Assembly (NCBI GenBank): GCA_945872335.1
Contig: CAMBZS010000003.1
Coordinates: forward strand, 1-48,093
From: Bordetella parapertussis
Lineage (GTDB): Bacteria > Pseudomonadota > Gammaproteobacteria > Burkholderiales > Burkholderiaceae_E
Direction: 5' to 3'
DNA length: 48,093 nt
Below are positions 8,882 through 17,985 of the stretch, in pieces; position 1 is the first letter of the stretch, and each line of letters opens with the position of its first letter. Both the position numbers and the translations under genes were made by a program. A model generated the notes under the pieces. The model worked only from the letters and a program-made list of their open reading frames with translations. It ran no database searches and was not told the origin of the DNA.

Positions 8882-9793
8882 ATGCGACGCATCAGTCTTA
8901 CCAATCTCGAAACCCTGTGCTGGATCGCGCGGCTCGGCTCGTTCACCGCGGCCGCCGAGCGCCTGAATGCCACGCAACCTGCCATCTCGGGCCGTGTCCG
9001 CGAGCTCGAGGAGTCGCTCGAGGTGAAGCTCTTCCAGCGGCGCGGCCGTCGCATGGAGCTCACCATCCAGGGGCGCGAACTGGTCGAGCGGGCCCAGCCG
9101 CTCATCGCACGTATCGAGGAGGTGATCACCTCGCTCGACAATCCGGGTGCCATCACCGGCATCTTGCGGATCGGTGTGGGCGAAATGGTGGCGGTGGCCT
9201 GGTTTGGCGAACTGATGGCGCAGTTGCATGAACGCATGCCGCGCGTCACCTATCAGATCGAGGTCGATCTCACCATCAACATGCGCCAGAAGCTGGAGCT
9301 CGGGCAGCTCGATCTCGCCATCATGGCCGCCAGGCTGAACAGCGATCGTCTGGTGAGCACGCCGCTTGGGAGCCTGGACATGCTCTGGGTCACCTCACCG
9401 GCTGTGCGCAGAGCGATGAAGCGGGCCGGGCACGGGCTTCGAGAGGTGCTGTCGTCTCATCCCATCTGGTGCCTCGCGCGGCCCTCGCACATGTATCCCA
9501 TGGCGGTTGAAACGCTCAAGTCCTTCGGACTTTCCCAGGTGAGCATCAACACCTGCAACAGTCTTCAGACCATGGTGAGCATCGTGATGGCAGGCGGTGG
9601 CATTTCAATGTTGCCCGAGAACATGGTGGCCGAAGCACTCCAGCGCCGACAGCTGGTGCGCCTTTCGCCGGACATGCCCGCACAGCAGCTCGATTTCGTG
9701 ATTGCGCACGATCGCGATCAGGAGCAGCCGGTGGTGCGGCATATTGCGCAGCTGGCGGTGCAGGCGAGTACGTTTGTGCTGCCGGGTAAATAG
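8882..9793 (+). CDS. LysR-family transcriptional regulator
   Basis: A 303-residue LysR-type regulator. Residues 1-65 hold the winged helix-turn-helix (LTNLETLCWIARLGSFTAAAERL, with the recognition helix in NATQPAISGRVRELEE), and the rest is the periplasmic-binding-protein-like effector domain starting at about residue 90 (TGILRIGVGE). Length is standard for the family. No clear Shine-Dalgarno sequence precedes ATG 8882 (the leader is A/T-rich), so translation may be weak. It diverges from operon A and most likely regulates it in response to a substrate or pathway intermediate. Its 3' end stops only 6 bases before the end of the converging ligase gene, so it could also relate to operon B. Confidence 0.95.
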   Translation: MRRISLTNLETLCWIARLGSFTAAAERLNATQPAISGRVRELEESLEVKLFQRRGRRMELTIQGRELVERAQPLIARIEEVITSLDNPGAITGILRIGVGEMVAVAWFGELMAQLHERMPRVTYQIEVDLTINMRQKLELGQLDLAIMAARLNSDRLVSTPLGSLDMLWVTSPAVRRAMKRAGHGLREVLSSHPIWCLARPSHMYPMAVETLKSFGLSQVSINTCNSLQTMVSIVMAGGGISMLPENMVAEALQRRQLVRLSPDMPAQQLDFVIAHDRDQEQPVVRHIAQLAVQASTFVLPGK

Positions 9794-9799
9794 GCTTTG

Positions 9800-11311
9800 C
9801 TAGCGCAGATGCCGTTTGAGCACCTTACCGGCGGGGCTCACCGGGAGGGTGTCACGGAACTCAACCAGCCTGGGCACCTTATAGGCGGCAAGGCTGGCGG
9901 CGCAGAATTCAATGACTTCCGGGGCGCTGCATGCCCTATCGGCCTTCAGCACCACCACCGCCTTGACCACCTCACCCATGACCGGGTGGGGGACACCAAC
10001 CACAGCTACCTGTGCGACTGCAGCCATTCTCGCGACGACGCTTTCCACCTCGGTTGATGCGATTTTGTGCCCGCCGGAAATCACTTGGTCACGATCGCGG
10101 CCGACAATGAAAAAATGACCGTCCCCGTCTTGCCAGGCGAGATCCCGGGTCTTGAACCAGCCCGCATCCATGGATTCTGCAGTTCGCTCAGGAGCCCGAT
10201 AATAGCCTGGGGTCAAGCGCTCTGACCTGACCAGCAACTCACCGGTCTGACCGGTTGCCACCTCGCGCCCGACGTCGTCAATGATGCGAACCTGCGCGCC
10301 CTCGACCAGCGTGCCGACCGATCCGTGCGGTGGTGAATCGGTTCGCCTGAGGTCAAACGAAAAAATGGGTGTGCATTCAGAAAGCGCGTAGTAGTCGCGC
10401 AGCTCAATGCCGGTTGCAGCCTCAAAGTCTTGCTTCAACTGCGGGGCGGCAGGCGCGCCGGACGCCGCCATCATTCGAACCGACGACAGGTCGTATTGCA
10501 GCCCGGTTTGTCTGATGTGTTCGAGCATCATGGCGTACATGGTGGGCACTCCCACCATGTAGGTGGCGCGCTCGGCTTGGACGGCCTCGAGCACACTCAC
10601 CGGATGGAACTTCGGAAGAAGCAGCACGCAGGCGCCTGCGCAGAACGCGGCATACGAGGCAGAAAACATTCCAAAGGTGTACGAAAGCGGTAGCGCGCAC
10701 ACTGAGATGTCAGCCGGGCCGATATTCCAGACTGTTTGCAAAGCGACGGCTGAGCGCACCTCCATGGCGTCGGTGGCGATCACGCCCTTGGGCCTTGCAG
10801 TGGTGCCCGATGTGTGCACGACGAGCGCCATATCCTCAGGAGACCGCTCGATGACAGGTTCGACCGACTCGGGTGCCGTCCGCTGAACCGCACAGCTCAG
10901 GAGTTCGTCGAAGGTTGTGATGCGTTCTTGGCTGTCGAGGGATTGAGCGGCCGCCTGCACTCGGTTCAGCATTGCGCCGTCGCATACGATAACGGTCGGA
11001 TCAACAGTACTGAGGATGTAGTTGACTTCGTCGGCGGTCAAATCGGGGTTGATCGGAAACAGCGTGGCGCCACAGCGTAGTACCGCCAGGTAGACAAGGT
11101 AGTGCTCCGGACAATTCGCTGCAATGATGCAAAGTCGGCCGCCCCGGCCCAGGCCGCGTGCGCGTAATGCGCCGGCCAGATGCAAAGAGCGTTCGCGTAG
11201 CTCGCCATAGGTGATCGTCCGACCTGCGAACCTGACCGCGCGCCGCTCCGGGTGGCGGATCGAGTGCGCGTCGATGAGCGAGAGAGCGTTCAGCGCGGGG
11301 AAACCAGTCAT
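9800..11311 (-). CDS. AMP-forming acyl-CoA synthetase (ANL superfamily), second copy
   Basis: A 503-residue adenylate-forming ligase. Motifs: VVHTSGTTARPKGVI (A3), YYALSECTP (A5, with Ser in place of the common Thr before Glu), KTRDLAW (hinge region) and the catalytic lysine in SPAGKVLKRHLR, only a few residues from the C-terminus. Start ATG 11311 is chosen at the first conserved segment; the frame remains open to 11632, but that part lies inside the acyl-CoA dehydrogenase gene. It begins 10 bases after the dehydrogenase stop, so it is the last gene of the operon descending from 20545. It probably activates an acid released by the amidase or M81 peptidase for the dehydrogenase upstream. It is clearly diverged from the ligase at 6076-7680 and is not a recent duplicate. 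Confidence 0.92.
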   Translation of the reverse strand: MTGFPALNALSLIDAHSIRHPERRAVRFAGRTITYGELRERSLHLAGALRARGLGRGGRLCIIAANCPEHYLVYLAVLRCGATLFPINPDLTADEVNYILSTVDPTVIVCDGAMLNRVQAAAQSLDSQERITTFDELLSCAVQRTAPESVEPVIERSPEDMALVVHTSGTTARPKGVIATDAMEVRSAVALQTVWNIGPADISVCALPLSYTFGMFSASYAAFCAGACVLLLPKFHPVSVLEAVQAERATYMVGVPTMYAMMLEHIRQTGLQYDLSSVRMMAASGAPAAPQLKQDFEAATGIELRDYYALSECTPIFSFDLRRTDSPPHGSVGTLVEGAQVRIIDDVGREVATGQTGELLVRSERLTPGYYRAPERTAESMDAGWFKTRDLAWQDGDGHFFIVGRDRDQVISGGHKIASTEVESVVARMAAVAQVAVVGVPHPVMGEVVKAVVVLKADRACSAPEVIEFCAASLAAYKVPRLVEFRDTLPVSPAGKVLKRHLR

Positions 11312-11321
11312 TGAAAATACG

Positions 11322-12479
11322 TCAGAGTCCGATCGCCTGACCGTCACCGGCGAGCAATCGGCGGGCGATGATGGTCTTCTGGATTTCGTTGCTGCCCTCA
11401 ACCAGAACAAAGTAGGGCGCTTCGCGGTAATACCGCTCGGCTGGAAAATCTGACACATAGCCCGAGCCGCCGTGAATACGCACACAGTTGAGCGCGACTT
11501 CGGCGCAGACCTCGCCCGCGAACAGTTTGGCCATCCCCGCCACCATGTCGGCGCGACCGCCGCGCGCCTTGACGGCGGCTGCCTCCTGAACGAGCGTGCG
11601 CGCAGCCAGCGTTTTGGCGCCCATGTCGGCAAGAAGTCCCTGTATGGCCTGATGCTGCCCTATTGCCTGGCCAAAGGATTGCCGCGCTGCGGCGTAGTCG
11701 ATTGCGGACTTGAGTGCCGAGCGGGCAAGACCGACCGCGGTGGCGCCCATGGCGATTCGGCCGGTTTCGATGGCGTCCAGCATCTGCTGTAGCCCGTCGC
11801 CCGGTACGCCGCCTATCAGCTCGGCATCGCTCAGTACAACCCTGTCGAAATTCAGTTCTGTGACATCGACATGGCGGTGTGCCATGGTTTTGGCGCGGCC
11901 CCCAACCGAAAAGCCTGGCAGTCCCTTTTCGAGCATGAACAGGCTGAAGCCCTTCTTACCCTCCCCCGTACGGGTGAGTACGATCACCGCGCCCGAAGCG
12001 CTGCCGTTGGTGATGAAAATCTTGCTGCCTTTTAAGTGCCACTGGCCGTCGGGGTTGCGCGTGGCGCGCGTTCGGATCGCCTGCAAATCACTGCCGCCGT
12101 TGGGTTCAGTGAGTGCAATGGCCACACGCAGTTCGCCAGTGGCCATTCGGGGAAGAAAACGCTTCTTCTGCTGATCAGTGCCATATCGCGCAAGCATTGA
12201 TGAAGCCGAAAAATGGCTGTTGAGGTAGCAGTTGAGCGCTGTCCATCCGTAGGCCAGCTCCTCCATGATGCGGGCATAAGTAGGGATGTTGACCCCCAGG
12301 CCACCATAGGCCGTCGGCACTGCTGCGCCGAACAGACCGAGCTCGGCGAGTGCCGCGATCAGATGCGTGGGATAGGTATCGGAGGCCTCGAGTGCCTGGA
12401 CTTTGCCCAGGATGTCTCGTTCGACAAAGCGCCGAACGCCTTCGACCAGGTCTTCGTCGTGGTGTGTGTCAGGATTCAT
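11322..12479 (-). CDS. Acyl-CoA dehydrogenase
   Basis: A 385-residue FAD-dependent acyl-CoA dehydrogenase that introduces a 2,3-double bond and passes electrons to ETF. Family signatures: the first ACAD signature in AIALTEPNGGSDLQAI (about residue 122), FITNGSASGAVIVLTRT, and the C-terminal RIHGGSGYVSDFPAERYYRE. The catalytic base region reads VLVEGSNEIQ, with Glu361 in the usual medium/short-chain position. ATG 12479 is chosen because the protein aligns from there at normal family length; a 24-codon extension to 12551 lies within the amidase gene. It sits between the amidase (32 bases) and the ligase (10 bases). Chain or branch preference is not deducible. Confidence 0.93.
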   Translation of the reverse strand: MNPDTHHDEDLVEGVRRFVERDILGKVQALEASDTYPTHLIAALAELGLFGAAVPTAYGGLGVNIPTYARIMEELAYGWTALNCYLNSHFSASSMLARYGTDQQKKRFLPRMATGELRVAIALTEPNGGSDLQAIRTRATRNPDGQWHLKGSKIFITNGSASGAVIVLTRTGEGKKGFSLFMLEKGLPGFSVGGRAKTMAHRHVDVTELNFDRVVLSDAELIGGVPGDGLQQMLDAIETGRIAMGATAVGLARSALKSAIDYAAARQSFGQAIGQHQAIQGLLADMGAKTLAARTLVQEAAAVKARGGRADMVAGMAKLFAGEVCAEVALNCVRIHGGSGYVSDFPAERYYREAPYFVLVEGSNEIQKTIIARRLLAGDGQAIGL

Positions 12480-12511
12480 GGGGGTGATCGTGGCGGCGGA
12501 ATCGGTACAGG

Positions 12512-13942
12512 TCAAACTGCCCAGCCAAGCGCAGGCCTTGCCACCGGGCAAACCGACTCGAACGCCCGCGCGACGCGCAGCACCATCGCGTCATCAAACA
12601 TCCGCCCGACAAACTGAATACCCAGTGGCAGCCAGTCTTTCGAGAGTCCGCACGGCACCGTGATCGCCGGCTGCTGGGTGAGGTTGAAGGGGTAGCTGTA
12701 GGGGGTCCAGCCCAGCATGGATTCGGCATTCATTTCGCCGCTGCCCGCGAGGCGGGCCTCGAATGCGGGGATGGCCACCGAGGGTGTGATCAGTACGTCG
12801 TAGCGCGTCATGAACTGCCACATGAGCGAACCCAGTGTGCCGCGCTGGATGGTGAGGTCATGGACACGGGCGAGATCGATGGATTGCCCGATCTTCGCCT
12901 GCGCGGCGAAGTCGGGATCGGTCACGGCGCGCTGCGCATCGGTGAGCGAACGCCAGATCGAGGCAGCGCCCGCGAACCAGAGCCCGGTGCTGATGTGTAG
13001 CGGGTCATCGAACCCCGGGTCGACCGCCTCGATGTGTGCGCCCAGTTCCCGTAAACGCTGCACGCCGCGATCGACCGCGGCAGCCACTTCCGGGTGGAGC
13101 GTGCGCACGTAGCCCAGGGTGGGCGAATAGGCCATGCGGAGCCCCCGAATGCCATCATCGAGTCCTACGGTGTAGTCGCGCGCATCGGGCGGCAGCGATG
13201 TCCAGTCGCGCGGATCGGGCTGCGACATCACGTTCAGCATGAGCGCTGCATCGCGCACCGACATCGTGTGCGGCCCCACATGCGCCACGGTGCCAAAGGG
13301 CGAGAGCGGATACGCCGGTACGCGACCAAAGCTGGGCTTGAGCCCCACGTTGCCGCAGAAGGCGGCGGGGATGCGAACGCTGCCCGCGCCGTCGGTTCCA
13401 ACTGCAAGCGGGCCCAGGCCGGCGGCCACAGCGGCCGCGGCGCCGCCCGAGGAGCCGCCCGGCGTGCGCTCCAGATGCCAGGGGTTGCGCGTGAGGCCGC
13501 TTCGCGGCGAATTGGTCTCGCCCTTGCAGCCATACTCGGGCGTGGTGGTCTTGCCGAGCAGCACCGCACCGGCCTCGCGCAGGCGCGCGGTGACCGGCGC
13601 GTCGATGTCCCAGGGCTGCTCGGCGGCAACGGCATGGCTGCCGCGCAGCGTGGGCCAGCCTCGAGTGAGGATCAGATCCTTGATCGTTGCCGGAACGCCT
13701 TCCAGCGCGCCCACCGGCACGCCGCGTTGGCGATATTGCTGCCACGCGCGTTCGCTCGCGCGGGCGCTCGCCAGCGCCTCGTCCGGGGCGACCAGCACGA
13801 AGGCATTGAGCGAGGGATTGAGCCGCTCGATGCGGGAAAGCACCGCCTGTGTGACCTCGACTGGTGACAGCTGTCCGGCTGCATAGGCGGCGAGCAGTTC
13901 AGACGCGGTGAATTCGCACGGATCGGTTGCGCTCGCAGGCAT
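12512..13942 (-). CDS. Amidase-signature family hydrolase
   Basis: A 476-residue amidase of the amidase-signature family (Ser-cisSer-Lys). The triad is visible: Lys88 in TIKDL, Ser164 in TPGGSSGGAA and nucleophile Ser188 in GTDGAGSVRIPA, with the 24-residue Ser-Ser spacing also seen in fatty acid amide hydrolase. There is no GatA context (no gatB/gatC), so a catabolic amidase acting on a small amide is likely. ATG 13942 is preferred over GTG 13948: GAGGAG at 13948-13953 overlaps the GTG but is ideally placed 5 bases before the ATG. No signal peptide is seen, so it is cytoplasmic. It lies 35 bases after the M81 peptidase and before the acyl-CoA dehydrogenase in the importer operon. The substrate is unknown. 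Confidence 0.94.
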   Translation of the reverse strand: MPASATDPCEFTASELLAAYAAGQLSPVEVTQAVLSRIERLNPSLNAFVLVAPDEALASARASERAWQQYRQRGVPVGALEGVPATIKDLILTRGWPTLRGSHAVAAEQPWDIDAPVTARLREAGAVLLGKTTTPEYGCKGETNSPRSGLTRNPWHLERTPGGSSGGAAAAVAAGLGPLAVGTDGAGSVRIPAAFCGNVGLKPSFGRVPAYPLSPFGTVAHVGPHTMSVRDAALMLNVMSQPDPRDWTSLPPDARDYTVGLDDGIRGLRMAYSPTLGYVRTLHPEVAAAVDRGVQRLRELGAHIEAVDPGFDDPLHISTGLWFAGAASIWRSLTDAQRAVTDPDFAAQAKIGQSIDLARVHDLTIQRGTLGSLMWQFMTRYDVLITPSVAIPAFEARLAGSGEMNAESMLGWTPYSYPFNLTQQPAITVPCGLSKDWLPLGIQFVGRMFDDAMVLRVARAFESVCPVARPALGWAV

Positions 13943-13977
13943 GCTCACTCCTCACAACGGCGCGGGCGCGGGCCCGC

Positions 13978-15480
13978 TCAGGGACGGGTTCGGGTCAGCG
14001 GCGACAGGTGTCGCCACGCAAGATCGGCAGGATCGGCAGCCATGGGCGCGCCTGACTTGCAGATCAGCACATGGCTTGCAATCGGCGTGAAGTCGGCGCG
14101 GAAATGGTTCGAGCTTTTCACTCCGATGATTCGCATCGCAAGCGCATCAATACCGACCATGCCCAGCAGCACCCGGTCGAGCAGTTGCGTCTTTCCGCTC
14201 ACGACTGCGATCAGCACACCATCGATCTCCAGGCAGGCGCTTGGCCCCAGGTTGACGGGGGCGCCCGTCATCATCGGGCCCCGGAGCGTGGTGCGCCCGT
14301 CGCTCAGCCGGCGGACCTTGAAGCGTCCTGCAAGGGGTGGCGGGCTCATCCCGGAATAGATCGGGACCGACCGTCCAATGGCGCGCTCAATGTGCGCGCC
14401 CGTGCCGGCCTGGTGTGCAGCCAGCGCGGTCTCGGGATCAAAGAGAAGTCCAAAGGCCACCTGCCCGGGAAACGCCCGCCCCGCACCCTGGGTGATGAAG
14501 GCATGGAGCAGTCCTGTGGTGTTGCTGTCGCCGCCGGCACCTGGGTTGTCTTCGGTGTCGGCGATCACGACCGGGGCACTGGCCTGGGCTGCGAGCGCGA
14601 GCGCGCGCGCCACGCTGTCGGACGCATTCAACATATCGGCGCGCCACTGCTCAGGCGGACTTGCCTCGGCAAAGAACGCGTCAGCGGCTGCGCTCGCAGC
14701 AGCGGGCGTATCGGCGTGCGCCCACAGTACTGGCGAGCACTCCGCGAAGTCGGCTGCCGGAAAGCCCATGCAGAAGCTGAGCGAGGCGCGATGCTCGGCC
14801 TCGATCTCGCCCAGCCGGCGGTAGAGGCCCTCGGCGGGCTGCGTCCAGGTGCTCTGCGCATTGAGCGGGATCAGGTAGGGAAAGCGTCGCACGGCCAGCG
14901 CCTGCCGGCGGCCGATTGCCAGCCGCCGCGCAAGGAGCGCCGCCGCCCTGTCGCCGGTGTCGGCCATATCAACATGCGGATAGGTCCGGTAGGCCACCAG
15001 GGCGTCGGCGAGCTCGAACATCCTGGCAGTGATGTTGCCGTGCAGATCCAGGCTTGCCACCAGTGGCCGGTCGGGGCCGATCAGCGCGCGCACGCGCGCG
15101 AGCAGTTCGCCCTCGGCATCGTCCGCGTGTTCGGCGACCGCTGCGCCATGCAGGTCGAGATACACCGCATCGAGCCCCGCTGCGAGCGCGGCGCGAAGAT
15201 CCGCAAGCAGATCGGCGCTGATGCGCTCGAATGCGTCGCGGGTGACATGCGCGGAGGGCGATGCCCCGGCCCATCCAGACGGAATCACCTCCCAGCCCCG
15301 CTCTCGCGCGGCGCGGGCGAATCCTGCGATCGGGATGTTCACGTCCTGCAAGGTCTCGAGCATGGCAGGGCCGCGCTGATAGGCCGGAAAGCCGTCGCCG
15401 CGATTGAACGCGGCCCAGTCGGCGCGACTGGGGGCGAAGGTATTGGTCTCGTGCTGGAAGCCAGCAATCAGAATTCGCAT
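13978..15480 (-). CDS. M81-family metallopeptidase (MlrC-like)
   Basis: A 500-residue protein of peptidase family M81, named after microcystinase MlrC. The zinc site is visible in SLDLHGN (Asp145, His147) and YRTYPHVDMADTG (His169). The typical MRILIAGFQHETNTF start and the conserved later segment DTEDNPGAGGDSNTTG are present. ATG 15480 opens exactly at this conserved N-terminus; the longer open frame to 15609 overlaps the ABC ATPase end. No signal peptide is present. Family members cleave linear peptides or amide-like substrates, and most are found in catabolic operons with peptide importers, as here, not in microcystin clusters. It likely processes what the Dpp-type importer brings in; microcystin itself is not supported. 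Confidence 0.93.
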   Translation of the reverse strand: MRILIAGFQHETNTFAPSRADWAAFNRGDGFPAYQRGPAMLETLQDVNIPIAGFARAARERGWEVIPSGWAGASPSAHVTRDAFERISADLLADLRAALAAGLDAVYLDLHGAAVAEHADDAEGELLARVRALIGPDRPLVASLDLHGNITARMFELADALVAYRTYPHVDMADTGDRAAALLARRLAIGRRQALAVRRFPYLIPLNAQSTWTQPAEGLYRRLGEIEAEHRASLSFCMGFPAADFAECSPVLWAHADTPAAASAAADAFFAEASPPEQWRADMLNASDSVARALALAAQASAPVVIADTEDNPGAGGDSNTTGLLHAFITQGAGRAFPGQVAFGLLFDPETALAAHQAGTGAHIERAIGRSVPIYSGMSPPPLAGRFKVRRLSDGRTTLRGPMMTGAPVNLGPSACLEIDGVLIAVVSGKTQLLDRVLLGMVGIDALAMRIIGVKSSNHFRADFTPIASHVLICKSGAPMAADPADLAWRHLSPLTRTRP

Positions 15481-15508
15481 GGGAGGAGGGGAGCTGAGAG
15501 TCGACCGT

Positions 15509-17119
15509 TCATTGGCCGATATCGAGACCCGCTGGCGCACTGGCCAACAGATGACGGGTGTAGGGATGCTGCGGCGAGGCGTACAGGTCGCGAGTGCCGC
15601 CCTGTTCAACGATTCGCCCTCGCTGCATCACGATCACGCGATCGCAGAGCTGGGCCGCCACCCTGAGGTCGTGTGTGATGAAGAGCAGTCCCAGACCGAG
15701 TTCCGACTGAATGTCGCGCAGCAGATCGAGGATCTGGGCCTGCACCGAGACATCGAGTGCGGAAACCGCCTCGTCTGCGACCAGCACCTCGGGCTTGCAG
15801 GCCAGTGCCCGGGCAATCGCAATCCGCTGCCGCTGACCACCGCTGAACTGACCGGGATAGCGGTCGAGTGCTTGCGCCGGCAGCCGCACCTGGCCGATGA
15901 GCCGTTCTGCGAGTGCCTGTGCGTCAGCATGCGACGCACCGAAATTCATCGCCCCCTCAACGATTGACTGACCCACGGTACGGCGCGGATTGAGCGAGCG
16001 GTTGGGGTCCTGGAAGACCACCTGGACGCGGTGCCGAAGCGGCCTCAGCTCGCGCTCGGTACGCCGTGCGACCTCCTCGGCCCCCCAGTAAATATCGCCT
16101 TCACTGGGTTCGAGCAGGCGGATGAGACAGCGCGCGAAGGTGGACTTTCCCGAACCGGATTCGCCGACGATGCCTATCGTTTCGCCCCCCTCCAGGGCGA
16201 GGCTCGCATCCTTCAGTGCTGCGGTTTCCTGGCGTCGGCCGACCCAGTCGCGGCTCACATAGTTTTTGCCCACGCCATGGGCTGACAACCGGGTTTCAGC
16301 AGGCGGACGCACACGGGGCTCGGGCGGGGTCATGCCGGGCACCGCGGCGAGCAGCATGCGGGTGTACTCGGCCGAGGGCGTGCGCAGGATCTGATCCCTG
16401 GGTCCCTGCTCCACGCAGCGCCCTTCGTGCATCACCAGGACATCGTCGGCAATGTCGGCCACCACGCCCATGTCATGCGTGATAAACAGCACCGCGCTGC
16501 CCTGGTCCCGCTGCAGCTCCGCAATCAGCGTCAGGATTTCCTTCTGGGTGGTCACGTCGAGCGCAGTGGTGGGCTCGTCACAGATCAGGAGGGCTGGCTT
16601 GAGAATGACGGCCATCGCAATCACGATCCGCTGGCGCTGGCCGCCGCTCAGCTGATGCGGGTAGCTTCGAAGAATGCGGTCAGGCTCACCGAGGTGCACG
16701 CGTTCCAGCACCGCTCGAATGGCGCGCAGGCGTTGCGCGGTGGATTCTCGCGTGTGGGTTCGAAGAAGCTCGTCAATCTGGTCGCCACAGCGCATGACCG
16801 GATTGAGCGCGGTCATGGGTTCCTGGAACACCATTCCCATGGCCTTGCCGCGCAGCGCACGCAGGCGGGTGGGATCCGCCTCGATGAGCGATTCGCCTTC
16901 CAGACGGATACCGCCCGCGGTCACCCGCAGCTCGCGGGGCAGCAGCCCCATCACCGAGGTGGCCATGACCGATTTCCCGGAGCCTGACTCGCCCACCACG
17001 CAAAGGGTGCGCCCGGGCTCGATTGCAAGCGACAGCGACGTGACCGCGTGCGTGCGATCACCGCCGGGCGGGAGCGCGATGCCGAGCTGATCGATCTCCA
17101 GGGTGGCGATACCGGTCAC
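15509..17119 (-). CDS. Oligopeptide-type ABC transporter, fused double ATP-binding protein
   Basis: A 536-residue protein with two complete nucleotide-binding domains in one chain, equivalent to DppD plus DppF (GsiA-like). Domain 1: Walker A GESGSGKS at 43-50, signature LSGGQ at 157-161, Walker B CDEP at about 180. Domain 2: Walker A at about 319-326, FSGGQ at about 425, ADEA at about 448. Both domains carry the C-terminal stretch typical of peptide/nickel importers. The GTG start at 17119 overlaps the stop of the permease gene (GTGA), showing coupling; the frame is open further upstream but there it runs antiphase through the permease. It powers import through the two permeases upstream. Confidence 0.94.
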   Translation of the reverse strand: MTGIATLEIDQLGIALPPGGDRTHAVTSLSLAIEPGRTLCVVGESGSGKSVMATSVMGLLPRELRVTAGGIRLEGESLIEADPTRLRALRGKAMGMVFQEPMTALNPVMRCGDQIDELLRTHTRESTAQRLRAIRAVLERVHLGEPDRILRSYPHQLSGGQRQRIVIAMAVILKPALLICDEPTTALDVTTQKEILTLIAELQRDQGSAVLFITHDMGVVADIADDVLVMHEGRCVEQGPRDQILRTPSAEYTRMLLAAVPGMTPPEPRVRPPAETRLSAHGVGKNYVSRDWVGRRQETAALKDASLALEGGETIGIVGESGSGKSTFARCLIRLLEPSEGDIYWGAEEVARRTERELRPLRHRVQVVFQDPNRSLNPRRTVGQSIVEGAMNFGASHADAQALAERLIGQVRLPAQALDRYPGQFSGGQRQRIAIARALACKPEVLVADEAVSALDVSVQAQILDLLRDIQSELGLGLLFITHDLRVAAQLCDRVIVMQRGRIVEQGGTRDLYASPQHPYTRHLLASAPAGLDIGQ

Positions 17120-17985
17120 CGTTTGGCAAATTTTGGATCGAGGACATCGCGCAGACCATCGCCCAGCAGATTGAGCGCGAGCACGGTGGGCACCAGGAAC
17201 AGGGCGGGATACAGCACGTTGCCTGGATACTGACTGAACTGCGTACGCCCCTCGGCCATGATGTTGCCCCAGGTGGGGATCTCGGCCGGGAGCCCCAGTC
17301 CAAGAAAGCTCAGGATGGCTTCGAGCAGCACGGCCGATGCCGCAACGAAAGTACCCTGCACCAGAAGCGGCGCGAGTGCGTTGGGCAGGATATGGCGGAG
17401 AAGAATCGCAGGCGTGGGGGTGGCAAGCGCACGTGCTGCCTCCACGAACGGCTCCTCGCGCAGGGTGAGCACAAGCGAGCGCACCAGCCGTGACACCCGC
17501 GGAATCTCGGGGATGGCGATTGCGACCACCACGGTGGCGATGCTGGCGCCGAGCGCAGCCACCAGCGCGATCGCGAGCAGGATTGCGGGGATCGCCATGA
17601 GCCCGTCCATGACGCGCATCAGCACCAGATCGGCCGCGCGGAAGTAGCCCGCGAGCATGCCGATCGCGCCGCCCGCAAGGAGCGCCACGAGCGCGGTGCT
17701 GATCGCGACCAGCAGCGAGACGCGCGCGCCGTAGAGCACCCGGCTGTAGAGGTCGCGCCCGAAATTGTCGGTGCCCAGCCAGAAGGCATGCGCGACCTGG
17801 GTGCCATCGACCAGCGTGAAGGCTCCGGTATGACCGGCGGCCCGGTTGATGTTGTTGTAGTCCATCACCGCCGGATCGACCGTGCCGAGCAGGGGCGCCA
17901 GCACACCCATTGCACACACCAGCGTGAGTACGCTCGCCCCGAATCGAAACGCGCCATTGGCCCAGAGCTTTCGGAAGTTGTCCAT
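17116..17985 (-). CDS. Oligopeptide-type ABC transporter permease, DppC-like
   Basis: A 289-residue inner-membrane permease of the DppC/OppC type. It has an N-terminal transmembrane helix (about residues 15-35), a periplasmic loop with HAFWLGTDNFGRDLYSRVLYGAR, which is the family's signature, then about five further hydrophobic helices. The cytoplasmic EAA-like coupling loop is seen as FVEAARALATPTPAILLRHILPN. Start ATG 17985 shares its first base with the stop of the upstream DppB-like gene, and its own stop overlaps the ATPase start. It forms a heterodimeric channel with the 17985-18932 product. Confidence 0.95.
   Translation of the reverse strand: MDNFRKLWANGAFRFGASVLTLVCAMGVLAPLLGTVDPAVMDYNNINRAAGHTGAFTLVDGTQVAHAFWLGTDNFGRDLYSRVLYGARVSLLVAISTALVALLAGGAIGMLAGYFRAADLVLMRVMDGLMAIPAILLAIALVAALGASIATVVVAIAIPEIPRVSRLVRSLVLTLREEPFVEAARALATPTPAILLRHILPNALAPLLVQGTFVAASAVLLEAILSFLGLGLPAEIPTWGNIMAEGRTQFSQYPGNVLYPALFLVPTVLALNLLGDGLRDVLDPKFAKR

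Noticed and set aside
13978-15480. Microcystin degradation as the function of the M81 gene
   Set aside because: The family is named after MlrC, but no mlrA, mlrB or mlrD is present and most M81 proteins have other roles.
14071-15666. Long open frame of 531 codons on the plus strand opposite the M81 peptidase gene
   Set aside because: Its translation is arginine/glycine-rich with no family motif, and it is fully antisense to a gene with a clear zinc site. It is explained by strong G/C bias at third codon positions.
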